Assembly (NCBI RefSeq): GCF_018223345.1
Contig: NZ_CP073587.1
Location: 97,001 to 161,000 of the forward strand
Origin: Shewanella yunxiaonensis
Lineage (GTDB): Bacteria > Pseudomonadota > Gammaproteobacteria > Enterobacterales > Shewanellaceae
Length of the DNA: 64,000 nt
Direction of reading: 5' to 3'
Of the stretch, positions 35,331 to 44,121 are shown one piece after another (the first letter of the stretch is position 1; every line of letters begins with the position of its first letter). A model generated the notes under the pieces. That model did no database searches. It saw only the letters and a program-made list of their open reading frames with translations, and was not told the origin of the DNA. Both the position numbers and the translations under genes were made by a program.

Positions 35331-37445
35331 TTACCAGACTTTCACACGTTGCTCCGGTGCTAGGTACAGCTTGTCACCTGGCTGTACATTAAATGCTTGA
35401 TACCAGGCATCTAAGTTGCGTACGGTGAGCGCACGGTACATCCCCGGGGCGTGACCGTCAGTCGCAATGCGTTGACGCAACGCCTGATCGCGCATCTTGG
35501 TCGCCCAAGTCTGGGCAAACCCGATAAAGAAGCGTTGATCACCGGTAAAGCCATCAATGACGGGCGCAGGTTTCCCATTTAATGAGGCATGGTAAGCATC
35601 CAGTGACGCAGCTAAACCCGCAACATCGGCGATGTTTTCACCCAGAGTTAACTTGCCATTGACGTGCAGATCCGGGAACGGGTAGTAGGTATCAAACTGT
35701 GCCGCTAATGCTTCCCCTTGTTGGGCAAAGCGCGCAAAGTCATCCTTGGTCCACCAGTTACGCATTGCCCCGGTTGAGTCGAATGCGGCACCGTTGTTAT
35801 CAAAACTATGGCTGATTTCATGGCCGATGACGGCACCAATAGCACCATAGTTATAGGCGGCATCCGCTTTGGCATCAAAGAATGGGGGCTGTAGAATTCC
35901 TGCCGGGAAGTTCAGGGCATTTTGTACTGGCAAGTTTACCGCATTGACAATCTGCGGCACCATCCACCATTCATGCTTATCCTGTGGCTTGCCAACTTTA
36001 GCCAACTGTTGTTGATAACGGATCTGTTCCCCGGCAATTTCGTTATTGTAGGCATCGGTGGCCGATACCTGATAATGGCTATAATCGGGCCAGCTATCAG
36101 GATAACCCACGCCGACAACCAATGAATCGACTTTGGCCAAGGCCTCTTTTTTGGTGGTGGCTGCCATCCAGTCCAGCGCTTCGACTCGCTGGTGGAACGC
36201 ATGAATGATCTGCTGCACCATATCGCCGACTTGTGCTTTAGCGGATGCCGGGAAATATTTTTCCACGTAATCTTTACCTACGGCATCGCCCAGGTACTCA
36301 TCCAGTGCGCTTAAGGCACGTTTATCACGACTACGCTGCTGCGGGGTGCCAGAGAGTGTGGTGCCATAAAAAGCAAAATGGGCGTTATCAATCGCGCTTG
36401 GCAGTACATCGGTGTGCGCATTGATCTGATGGAATACCAGCCAGTCCTTCCAGGACTGCAGTGGCTCAGACGCGACCAGTGCGGCCAGGTGCGTAATCGC
36501 CGCAGCATGATACGCTGCAAAACGAGGTTGTTGTCCTAGATGTGCTGCATTCAGAAAAGCCTGCCAATCGATACCTGGTGCCTTCGTATCAAAGTCTGCT
36601 CGACTCCATACGGTAGAGGATTTGGCAAAGTCTTCACTTTCTTCACGAGTTTCGTGTGCGGTGGCGATTTTGGTTTCCAGGGCAAAGATACGATCGGCCT
36701 TGGCGGCAGCATCCTCAACGCCAGCTGAGGTCAGCAGCGTTTCAATGTAATTGCGATACTGTTTCCGAATGTCCACCATTTTGGGTGAATCTGACAGATA
36801 GTATTCACGCTCTGGCAGACCCAGACCGCCTTGCAGAATATATGGCAGGACTTCTCCAGGTGTTGCCAGTCCCTGAGTGACAAATAACCCAAACAGGTTT
36901 TCAGTGGCGTAATGGGTCGCATTTAGCGGATCAACATCGGCGCGCAGATTACTGCCCAACACGGCAGCTAATTGCTGTTTGTCTTTAATGGCAGCATAGC
37001 GTGCCAGATCAGCCTGCACCGGTTGCAGACCGGCAGCATCAATGGCAGCGGTATCAGTATAGGCTTTATAGAAATCTGCAATACGCGCTTCATCGCTGCC
37101 TGCGGGATGTTGGGTATTTACCAGATTGGCTATCAGCTCAGCTTTATGTTTTTCGGTGGATTCAAAAGCTACCAGAAACGCACCAGTGCTGGAGCGGTCT
37201 GCCGGAATTTCAGTGGATTTCATCCAGTTGCCGTTGGCGTACTGATAAAAATCATCACCGGGCTTGATGGCGGTGTCCATGGCCTTAAGGTTGATACCGA
37301 TATCTACGTCAGTCTTGGGCGCTGCATCGGTCGTTTTTGTTGTTGCGGCGGCGGTTTCACTTTTGGTGGACGGTTCATTACATGCGGTTAAACCGCCCAA
37401 AAGGGCTGCACTGACCGCCACTGCAGTCAAAAGTCTGGTAAACAT
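35331..37445 (-). CDS. M13-family zinc metallopeptidase (PepO-like), lipoprotein
   Basis: The 704-residue protein has a lipoprotein signal (lipobox LTAC, Cys at about residue 22), followed by a Thr/Ala/Lys-rich linker. The neprilysin-type N-terminal domain begins at about 50 (NLKAMDTAIKPGDDFYQYANGNWMKS). The zinc site is VIGHEISHSFDNNGAAFD (HExxH) plus ENIADVAGL, supplying the third ligand Glu. The end is VKVW, whereas many relatives end CxVW. AAGGGA precedes the ATG. It should degrade small peptides in the periplasm. It stands alone with its own terminator. Confidence 0.93.
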   Translation of the reverse strand: MFTRLLTAVAVSAALLGGLTACNEPSTKSETAAATTKTTDAAPKTDVDIGINLKAMDTAIKPGDDFYQYANGNWMKSTEIPADRSSTGAFLVAFESTEKHKAELIANLVNTQHPAGSDEARIADFYKAYTDTAAIDAAGLQPVQADLARYAAIKDKQQLAAVLGSNLRADVDPLNATHYATENLFGLFVTQGLATPGEVLPYILQGGLGLPEREYYLSDSPKMVDIRKQYRNYIETLLTSAGVEDAAAKADRIFALETKIATAHETREESEDFAKSSTVWSRADFDTKAPGIDWQAFLNAAHLGQQPRFAAYHAAAITHLAALVASEPLQSWKDWLVFHQINAHTDVLPSAIDNAHFAFYGTTLSGTPQQRSRDKRALSALDEYLGDAVGKDYVEKYFPASAKAQVGDMVQQIIHAFHQRVEALDWMAATTKKEALAKVDSLVVGVGYPDSWPDYSHYQVSATDAYNNEIAGEQIRYQQQLAKVGKPQDKHEWWMVPQIVNAVNLPVQNALNFPAGILQPPFFDAKADAAYNYGAIGAVIGHEISHSFDNNGAAFDSTGAMRNWWTKDDFARFAQQGEALAAQFDTYYPFPDLHVNGKLTLGENIADVAGLAASLDAYHASLNGKPAPVIDGFTGDQRFFIGFAQTWATKMRDQALRQRIATDGHAPGMYRALTVRNLDAWYQAFNVQPGDKLYLAPEQRVKVW

Positions 37446-37565
37446 AAAGGTCCCTTGTGAGTTGCATTACTGGGGAATTCGTCAACGGCCAAGTTTACCT
37501 TGATGTGCCGAGCTTCTCATTAGCGAAACTCGGGATAATGTGTGAGTTTATGTTTCAGTCAGCGA

Positions 37566-37859
37566 CTATCGATAAAAACCTAATGCCACCGTGAATGCCA
37601 ATAACAACAGCGCGGCTGCCTTCAGCCAGTGGATGTGGCGCCGGTAACGGATTAAATACGGGCCTTGTTTTTGATTGAGCAGGCCTGCTTTAAGCGATAA
37701 ATGCAGTGCCGCAATCAATCCGCCACGGGCTTTAGCAATGTCACGCCAGACATCGGGGTAGTGCTGTTGCGTATACTGCTTTGCCCGGCGATCGGCATAG
37801 CTTTTGAGGATTAAGATCAATAATGCCGCAACAATAACGGTGATCAGCAGCTGGTTCAT
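37566..37859 (-). CDS. Small membrane protein of unknown function
   Basis: The 97-residue protein has a helix at about 4-20 (LLITVIVAALLILILKSYA), a charged middle (RRAKQYTQQHYPDVWRDIAKARGG) and a second helix at about 78-94 (LKAAALLLLAFTVALGFY). Both ends are probably in the membrane, with a soluble loop rich in His and Arg. I do not recognise the family. It is transcribed towards the M13 peptidase gene with 120 bases between. Confidence 0.6.
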   Translation of the reverse strand: MNQLLITVIVAALLILILKSYADRRAKQYTQQHYPDVWRDIAKARGGLIAALHLSLKAGLLNQKQGPYLIRYRRHIHWLKAAALLLLAFTVALGFYR

Positions 37860-38002
37860 ATTATCTCGCTCATGGTTTCTTCTGGACGCTCAGCCTAACC
37901 CGGTCTTCAACGCAACGGTAGTGACTAACAACTACCAGTAGCCCGGTGAAGATCAGAAAACTATTGGGCATCACTCTCGTAATGTGAATGGGTTCATTAA
38001 TT

Positions 38003-39583
38003 TCACTCAAAAAACTGACTATTGGCGCGCCTTGCTAAAGTCGTAAGCTGTTCATAATGCGCTAACATAAATTGTTGATAGTGAGTGCTTTGTCCAATGA
38101 CTTTGGGATTCATTGGTTGACGCACTTGGCTGGCACTAGGTGTTAATACACGCCGATCAGAGTTGTAGAACTCCAGACATTGAGATACGAATGATAAGCC
38201 ACAATTTGTTAGTAATTCTCTGATTTGCGACTCCGGGTTCGTAACGAGTTGCTCAAAACTCAGATGATAAATTTCTGCGCCGTAACGCTTTGCCCAATGC
38301 TCCATTAGGTGCAGATATTGTTGCCAATAAAGGCAGATATCATCCAGTGAGTAGCTATAATCATGCCCGTGGCTAAAATGCTGTTTAAAGACGCCGAGCG
38401 CATTATCACAGGCATTTCGCACCACATTAATAATTTTTGCTTCTGGAAATAGGGTCTTTATTAACCCAATATGCATGAAATTATTTGGGTTTTTATCAAT
38501 TACATACGCATTGTTATCGATCGTCTTAGGTAGATACTGGGATGTTTGACTAAGGTACATAGCGCGCATGGCCTTAATCTGTGACGCGGTCAGTTGCGCC
38601 AGCCTCTCGGCATAGCCGCCATGCATTTCAAGTTGAAGGGCAAGTCTTTCAATATATGGAAGTTCATCAGTTGTATGTACTTGAGGATGACATGCGAGAA
38701 TTTGCTCTGTGAGCGTTGTCCCAGAGCGCGGCATTCCGACAATGAATATTGGTGTCCAGGGGGTCTCATCAGATGAAGTTTGGGGATGGCAACGACATCG
38801 AAGTAAGCGTTCAATTAATTCGTTAAAAGGCCGTTTCTTGAAAGGTCGAAGCGGTGACATAAGTTCATTGGCACTTTTGGCTGCATTGAATGCTTCACTG
38901 TATCGATGGCGCTGTTCGTAAGCACGACAGAGGGAAAATTGAAATAGTGAGCGGCTGGCTGCGGAGAACATCTCATCTGTGGCATTCGTGTGGAGAATAT
39001 CAAGTTCACTGTCCGTAAACTGGTATCTTTTTAAGTCGGCCAGGCTCCAATATCCTGTCGCTTGATGCGAGGGGGCAGTATTAATAAATTCATGGTACAT
39101 TCCAGCAGCTTTTTCCACCGCCCCCATCGCCTTGTACACATGACCTAAATTTAGTTTGGCTTGCGGTGCTGAATAACCTACGTTAATGACGTTTAGTAAA
39201 TTCGTTTCAGCGACCTGCATATTGCCGATACGGCAGGCAATAAGTCCGAGACGAAGTTGCCATTGGTACTGTTCTGGTTGTAATTGGCAAAGTTGTTCGA
39301 GATAGTGAAAAGCGTTAAAAAGATCTTCTTGGCGCTCGCAGATCTCCAACAGTATTTTGAGCGTTTCAATATCCTGAGGACATGACGCTAGCACTGCCAG
39401 ATACGTTTGATAAGCTTCCGCGATGTTGCCTTGTCGTAATGCAATATTGGCAAGTATTTTGCGGGCCTGACTGTGCTCTGGATTAGTCTTCAATATCTTG
39501 CGTGCATAAATGCCTGCTGAAGTATATTTCTGAGCGGTAAGTAACGCTGTTGCTTCTTGTAAGTACTGTTCTTCAATTGTCAA
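38003..39583 (-). CDS. TPR-sulfotransferase fusion protein
   Basis: The 526-residue protein begins with tetratricopeptide-like repeats at about 1-250 (AGIYARKILKTNPEHSQARKI, and LNLGHVYKAMGAVEKAAGMYHEF). A PAPS-dependent sulfotransferase domain follows: the 5'-phosphosulfate loop is IFIVGMPRSGTTLTEQIL at about 268, and a 3'-phosphate site lies near VVRNACDNALGVFKQHF. The start is TTG at 39583, with AAAGG 8 bases upstream. The acceptor is unknown; bacterial members modify peptides or polysaccharides. Base composition is lower in GC than that of its neighbours and no partner gene is adjacent, so recent acquisition is possible. Confidence 0.85.
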   Translation of the reverse strand: MTIEEQYLQEATALLTAQKYTSAGIYARKILKTNPEHSQARKILANIALRQGNIAEAYQTYLAVLASCPQDIETLKILLEICERQEDLFNAFHYLEQLCQLQPEQYQWQLRLGLIACRIGNMQVAETNLLNVINVGYSAPQAKLNLGHVYKAMGAVEKAAGMYHEFINTAPSHQATGYWSLADLKRYQFTDSELDILHTNATDEMFSAASRSLFQFSLCRAYEQRHRYSEAFNAAKSANELMSPLRPFKKRPFNELIERLLRCRCHPQTSSDETPWTPIFIVGMPRSGTTLTEQILACHPQVHTTDELPYIERLALQLEMHGGYAERLAQLTASQIKAMRAMYLSQTSQYLPKTIDNNAYVIDKNPNNFMHIGLIKTLFPEAKIINVVRNACDNALGVFKQHFSHGHDYSYSLDDICLYWQQYLHLMEHWAKRYGAEIYHLSFEQLVTNPESQIRELLTNCGLSFVSQCLEFYNSDRRVLTPSASQVRQPMNPKVIGQSTHYQQFMLAHYEQLTTLARRANSQFFE

Positions 39584-40445
39584 AGCGATGCCTTTATGAA
39601 TGGTTATTGAGGCTTGGCTGCAGCTTCGTTAGTATATAAATCTTGTCAGTATTTAACTGGAAAATTTAAACAGAACAATTAGTTACTAAAAATGCTAATT
39701 GCAACACCTCGGATATTACTCCAGCGTACCCCTCCCGCTAGGTTCAGCGGAAAGTTATTGCTATAAAATTCGACCTTTAAAATTTCAACATCACATTGGA
39801 AATATAAATAATTTTCATGATGTTAGGAATTTTTTGTTGGAACTAATAAGCTTTACCAAATCAAAAGTAAACTCAATATTAAACGGGACCACGCAATAGC
39901 CGTCTAACTTACGGTTAAGCTATTGTTTCTGGCATGTCAATATGGGCATGAATTCGGGCTCTGAGACGACTGCTATCAGCACTATTTATATTTTTATCAA
40001 ATAGTTGTGATTAATTACGTGCTTTTCAAACGTTATTGTTAATTTACTTAGTGCCCGCATTTAGATCGGTGTCAGTTCAAATAGATTGTTAATAACTGCT
40101 CTCACTCATAGGGTGGAATTAGGGGGCTAAAGTAAGGCAACTGTCAACTTGTGCAAGCGCTAAACGCGATTATCTACATGTCCCTGTGTTAGAAAATAGC
40201 ACCATAAATTTTCATGATATGGCTATAAAATCAATAAAAATCATGATGATAAATCGATTTAGACATTATCAAAGCAAACACATCTTTTAGATGTTTGTTT
40301 TATTTTGAGAATAGTCATTTCGTAAATAAATTAATTCATAATTGCAACAAACTGTTAAAATCGCGCCCGAACTACTCAGGGGGATGTTTCAGATATAAGA
40401 AACACCTTTAATTTTAAATAGTTAAATATATCAATCGGGTAATCT
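39584..40445. other. 862-bp AT-rich gap upstream of the TonB-dependent receptor
   Basis: I see no convincing gene here. The sequence is clearly AT-rich. A hairpin with arms CAAAC(AC)ATC and GATGTTTG followed by a T-rich run lies at about 40275-40312 and resembles a terminator or attenuator in the plus direction. Two CATGAT/ATCATG elements flank about 40215-40253. No Fur box was seen. It probably holds a long 5' leader or distal promoter for the receptor gene. Confidence 0.5.
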
Positions 40446-42689
40446 ATGATGAGCAAACTGTCCACGCTTTTCTTAAGCATCAACGCAGCGTTGATTGCCA
40501 GCGGTTCGCTGGCCTACGCGGACGAGCAATCTACCAAGACCGACGATGGCAAATTAGAGCGGATCATGGTCACCGCACAGAAGCGTGTCCAGAACGCCCA
40601 GGATGTGCCGATGTCTATCTCTGCACTGAAAAGTGATGATCTGCAGGCGATGGGTGCTGCTGGTGATGACATCCGCTTTATGTCTTCCCGTATTCCTAGC
40701 TTGAACATCGAATCTTCTTTCGGTCGTACCTTCCCACGTTTCTATATCCGTGGCATGGGTAACACTGACTTTGATTTGAACTCTTCTCAGCCAGTATCTC
40801 TGGTGGTGGACGATGTGGTTCAGGAAAACGCCATCCTGAAAGGTTACCCGATTTTTGACCTGGAACGTGTAGAAGTACTGCGTGGTCCACAGGGGTCACT
40901 GTTCGGTCGTAACACTACTGCCGGTATCATTAAGCTGGAAACCAAGAAGCCAACTCAGGAATTCAGTGCTTACGGTAAAGTTTCTTATGGCACATACAAT
41001 ACTGTGAACTTGGAAGCAGCTGTCGGCGGCGGTCTGACTGATACCGTTTCTGCTCGTTTGTCTGTGCTGGACCAGCACCGTGACAACTGGGTAGACAACA
41101 AAGCCCCTGGTTATGAAGCCAATGATCAGTTAGAAGGTTATAATGACCGTGCTGCGCGTTTGCAGGTGTTATGGCAACCAAACACTGATTTCAGCGCACT
41201 GTTCAACGCTCACTATCGTAACCTGGATGGCACTCCTCGCGTGTTCCGCGCCAACATCATCAAGGCTGGCACCAATGATTTGGTTGATGGCTTCGAGCGT
41301 GACACTGTGTATCAGGATGCCGCCAGCCGTGCTGAGCAGACTGTTAAGACTCACGGCGGCAGCGCTAAACTGGAATACAATTTCGGTGATTACACTCTGA
41401 CCTCTATCACTGGCTATGAATCTGCTGAGGCATTTTCTCGTGGTGATATCGATGGTGGTTACGGTGCCTCTTACCTGGCGTCTATGGGCCCTGGGTTCAT
41501 TCCTTACACTTCTGAATCAGCTGACGGTCTGCCAGATCATAGCCAGTGGACTCAGGAACTGCGTTTGGCGACCAATGAACTGGGTCGTCTGGACTACCAG
41601 GTTGGTTTATTCTATTTCGACGAATCTCTGAACATCGACAGCTTTAACTACGATGAAACGGGTACTCAGAATGGTTACGCGTACCAGAAGCAGGACACTA
41701 AAGCTTGGGCAGGGTTTGGTTCTTTGGATTATGACCTGACCGATGACTTTAAGGTTACTGCTGGCATTCGTTATTCTCATGATAAGAAAGACTTTGTCGC
41801 ACAGCGCCTGGTTTCTCCCGCCGGTGCCGGTGCAACTGACAAGCTGTATGCCGACCCTTCCGATGGTCAAATCAGTTGGGATCTGAGCGGTGTTTACACT
41901 GTCGATCAGGATACTAACGTATATGGCCGTATTGCCAAGGGTTTCCGGGCACCATCTATCCAGGGCCGTCTGCTCTGGGGTGACGAAGTGACTGTTGCCA
42001 ATTCTGAAACCATGTACAGCAGCGAATTAGGCATTAAGTCCGACCTGCTGGATAACCGTGCTCGCGTTAACTTTGACATGTTCTACTATCAGCTAAAAGA
42101 TCAGCAGCTGACTGCTGTAGGCGGTGGTGTTAACTATAACCGTCTGATCAATGCTGATAAGACTGAAGGTTACGGTTTCGAAATGGATTCTCAGTATGCG
42201 GTGACTGAAAACCTGCTAGTTACCGCGGGTGTCAGCTACAACCACACTGAAATCAAAGATGACCAGCTGGCTATCGCGGCCTGTGGTGGTGGTTGTACCG
42301 TTACTGACCCACTGGATGCTGATGGCAACGCGCTGATCAATGGCAACTCACTGCCTCAGGCACCCAACTGGACTGGCAATCTGACTGCTAACTACAGCTA
42401 CCCGCTGGCTGATGGTGAACTGTTCGTGTTCACTGACTGGGCTTATCGTTCTAAGGTTTCATTCTTCCTGTATGAATCTACAGAATTTGAAAGCAAGTCA
42501 CTGCTGGAAGGCGGCCTGCGTGCAGGTTATCGCTGGACCAGTGGTAGCACTGATTACGAAGTTGCCGCCTATGGTCGTAATATCACTAACACCGTACGTG
42601 TTACCGGTGCGATTGACTTCAACAACCTGACCGGTTTCGTTAACGATCCACGTGTTGTTGGTGTTGAATTCAAAGCCAGCTTCTTCTAA
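40446..42689 (+). CDS. TonB-dependent outer-membrane receptor
   Basis: The 747-residue receptor has a signal peptide (about 1-25, ending GSLAYADE), a TonB-box-like start (LERIMVTAQKR), a plug domain (VPMSISALKSDDLQ onward, with FDLERVEVLRGPQGSLFGRNTTAGIIKLETKKP) and a 22-strand-type barrel ending VVGVEFKASFF with the terminal Phe. Codon choice is strongly biased (GGT, CGT, CTG, AAC), unlike the neighbours, which suggests high expression. Two ATGs occur at 40446 and 40449, with only a weak ribosome site. The substrate is unknown. The absence of a visible Fur box argues against simple iron control. Confidence 0.93.
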   Translation: MMSKLSTLFLSINAALIASGSLAYADEQSTKTDDGKLERIMVTAQKRVQNAQDVPMSISALKSDDLQAMGAAGDDIRFMSSRIPSLNIESSFGRTFPRFYIRGMGNTDFDLNSSQPVSLVVDDVVQENAILKGYPIFDLERVEVLRGPQGSLFGRNTTAGIIKLETKKPTQEFSAYGKVSYGTYNTVNLEAAVGGGLTDTVSARLSVLDQHRDNWVDNKAPGYEANDQLEGYNDRAARLQVLWQPNTDFSALFNAHYRNLDGTPRVFRANIIKAGTNDLVDGFERDTVYQDAASRAEQTVKTHGGSAKLEYNFGDYTLTSITGYESAEAFSRGDIDGGYGASYLASMGPGFIPYTSESADGLPDHSQWTQELRLATNELGRLDYQVGLFYFDESLNIDSFNYDETGTQNGYAYQKQDTKAWAGFGSLDYDLTDDFKVTAGIRYSHDKKDFVAQRLVSPAGAGATDKLYADPSDGQISWDLSGVYTVDQDTNVYGRIAKGFRAPSIQGRLLWGDEVTVANSETMYSSELGIKSDLLDNRARVNFDMFYYQLKDQQLTAVGGGVNYNRLINADKTEGYGFEMDSQYAVTENLLVTAGVSYNHTEIKDDQLAIAACGGGCTVTDPLDADGNALINGNSLPQAPNWTGNLTANYSYPLADGELFVFTDWAYRSKVSFFLYESTEFESKSLLEGGLRAGYRWTSGSTDYEVAAYGRNITNTVRVTGAIDFNNLTGFVNDPRVVGVEFKASFF

Positions 42690-42708
42690 GTCCGAGAGTC
42701 TTCCAATT

Positions 42709-42736
42709 AAGCCTCGCAATTAGCGGGGCTTTTTTT
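42709..42736 (+). terminator. Terminator of the TonB-dependent receptor gene
   Basis: AAGCCTCGC and GCGGGGCTT pair over 9 bp (one G-T pair) around AATTA, followed by a run of T. It lies about 20 bases after the receptor stop. Confidence 0.88.
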
Positions 42737-42804
42737 CGGCAAGCTTCCGAAAAGGTATGTCGTGAATTTAATCGCGATGTGTTGCAACTGATAGGCTGCA
42801 ACAC

Positions 42805-43212
42805 TCAGGACGTGGCCTTCACATAAACATTCAACTGCATATCAACAATCTCATAACCCATTTGCTGCACGGTGCCGCGCAGTTGCATCATCAGCCTTTC
42901 ATCCTGCATTTCGACAATGTCACCTTGATGAACATCCACCAGATGTACATGTGGCTGGTCATCAGCAAGTTCGTAATAAGCTTTTCCCTGTGTCAGCTGA
43001 TTACGACGCAGTAAACCAGCTTTAGCAAAATCATTGAGCACCCGATACACTGTCGCCTGCCCCAACTCGTCACCCTGATTTTGCAATTGCAGATACAATT
43101 GCTCAGCCGTGAAATGTCTTTGGTTGCTGTTTAGGAGTAAATCCATTACCGCCAAACGCTGACGGGTTGGTTTAATCCGGTGTCGGTTCAACAACTGTTC
43201 GGTTTGAGTCAT
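42805..43212 (-). CDS. Fur-family regulator lacking all cysteines
   Basis: The 135-residue protein has the winged helix of Fur (HRIKPTRQRLAVMDLL, then GQATVYRVLNDFAKAGLLRR) and a shortened dimerisation domain. The metal site region reads PHVHLVDVHQGDIVEM, where Fur has HxHxxCxxCG, so the structural-zinc CxxC is replaced by VDVH. No Cys occurs anywhere. His residues of the regulatory site are partly kept. GGAGA supports the ATG. It lies 24 bases after the PadR gene and is probably co-transcribed with it. Confidence 0.9.
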   Translation of the reverse strand: MTQTEQLLNRHRIKPTRQRLAVMDLLLNSNQRHFTAEQLYLQLQNQGDELGQATVYRVLNDFAKAGLLRRNQLTQGKAYYELADDQPHVHLVDVHQGDIVEMQDERLMMQLRGTVQQMGYEIVDMQLNVYVKATS

Positions 43213-43236
43213 GGCGAAGTCTCCGAATGCGGTTGA

Positions 43237-43833
43237 TCAGCATTGTTCAATGTCTTGAGCAGCGCGCTCTAGGAGTTGTGCTATTGCAGCCACTGACGAC
43301 TCGGTGAGTTCACCATTGGCAAACTTGTTGCGTAAAGCGGTCTTTAATTGCTCCATTGCACCGTTGATTTGGGGATTATTGCGCGCGCGTTGCTTCAGCG
43401 CTTTTTGTTCCAGACGTTGCAATAACACTGACAATTGCTCGGCATGAGCTGCCAGATGGGCTTTCCCCGCCTCGGTGATCGCATAAGCCTTACGCCCTTC
43501 CTGGACACCGTCTTCACCTTCTGCACAAATAAGCGCTGCTGCTTCCAGTGCATTTAAGGTTGGATAGATAACTCCCGGACTTGGTTGATAGTCACCACCG
43601 ACCTGATCGCCAATGGCCTTGATCAGCTCATATCCATGCGCCGGACCCTGAGTGAGAAGATGCAGTACTAACCCTTTTAATTCGCCGCGATGAAAACGAC
43701 GATGACGCTGTGGTTCCTCCTCAGCATGCGTTTTTATGTTGGCATGTGAGCCGGTGTGTGCGCCTTTGGTGAAGAAAGGTTTACCTTGGCCGCCGTGATG
43801 TCTGTCTGATGACATTCCATGAAATGGTTTCAT
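43237..43833 (-). CDS. YqjI-like PadR-family regulator with His-rich N-terminus
   Basis: The 198-residue protein begins with about 48 residues that hold eight His (RHHGGQG, HTGSHANIKTHAEE, RHRRFHRGE). The PadR winged helix follows (ELKGLVLHLLTQGPAHGYELIKAI, then YQPSPGVIYPTLNALEAAALI) and then the C-terminal dimer helix (NNPQINGAMEQLKTALRNKF). This matches E. coli YqjI, a nickel- and iron-responsive repressor with a metal-binding N-terminal extension, except that the Cys of the E. coli extension are absent. AGGGAGA precedes the ATG. An upstream palindrome suggests autoregulation. Confidence 0.9.
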   Translation of the reverse strand: MKPFHGMSSDRHHGGQGKPFFTKGAHTGSHANIKTHAEEEPQRHRRFHRGELKGLVLHLLTQGPAHGYELIKAIGDQVGGDYQPSPGVIYPTLNALEAAALICAEGEDGVQEGRKAYAITEAGKAHLAAHAEQLSVLLQRLEQKALKQRARNNPQINGAMEQLKTALRNKFANGELTESSVAAIAQLLERAAQDIEQC

Positions 43834-43874
43834 GATATTCTCCCTTGTTTAAGATATATCGTAATATAGAGGCA

Positions 43875-43895
43875 ATAGTTGATATAGTCAACTAT
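43875..43895 (-). promoter_or_regulatory. Candidate operator of the PadR-Fur operon
   Basis: ATAGTTGA and TCAACTAT are perfect 8-bp arms around TATAG, 42 bases upstream of the PadR start. A further AT-rich element with ATATATCGTAATATA lies just downstream of it. PadR/YqjI proteins bind such symmetric sites and repress themselves, so this is a likely autoregulatory operator. Confidence 0.6.
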
Positions 43896-43917
43896 ATTTC
43901 CAATGTGCTAGCGCAAT

Positions 43918-43946
43918 AAAAAAGCGACACTGCTTAGCAGTGTCGC
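43918..43946 (-). terminator. Terminator downstream of the SDR gene
   Basis: GCGACACTGC and GCAGTGTCGC form a perfect 10-bp stem with a TTA loop, followed on the minus strand by six T residues. It is read from the SDR side, 176 bases past that stop. Confidence 0.85.
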
Positions 43947-44121
43947 CATTGCAAAGTTGATCAGCCGTCATGAACCATGACTCAACGCGTCGTTACTGTT
44001 TAAGCGGTCAACAGATTCATCAGTTATCTCGAAGCGCTTACATGATGTCGTTGCGTTGTAACATGCCGAACTCAAGCAAGGCCTAGGCCTCGTCGTCGGG
44101 GATGTATTGACTGCGAACAGT

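Noticed and set aside
39699..39899. 66-residue frame in the AT-rich gap
   Set aside because: It needs a TTG start with no Shine-Dalgarno sequence and shows no domain or hydrophobic pattern.
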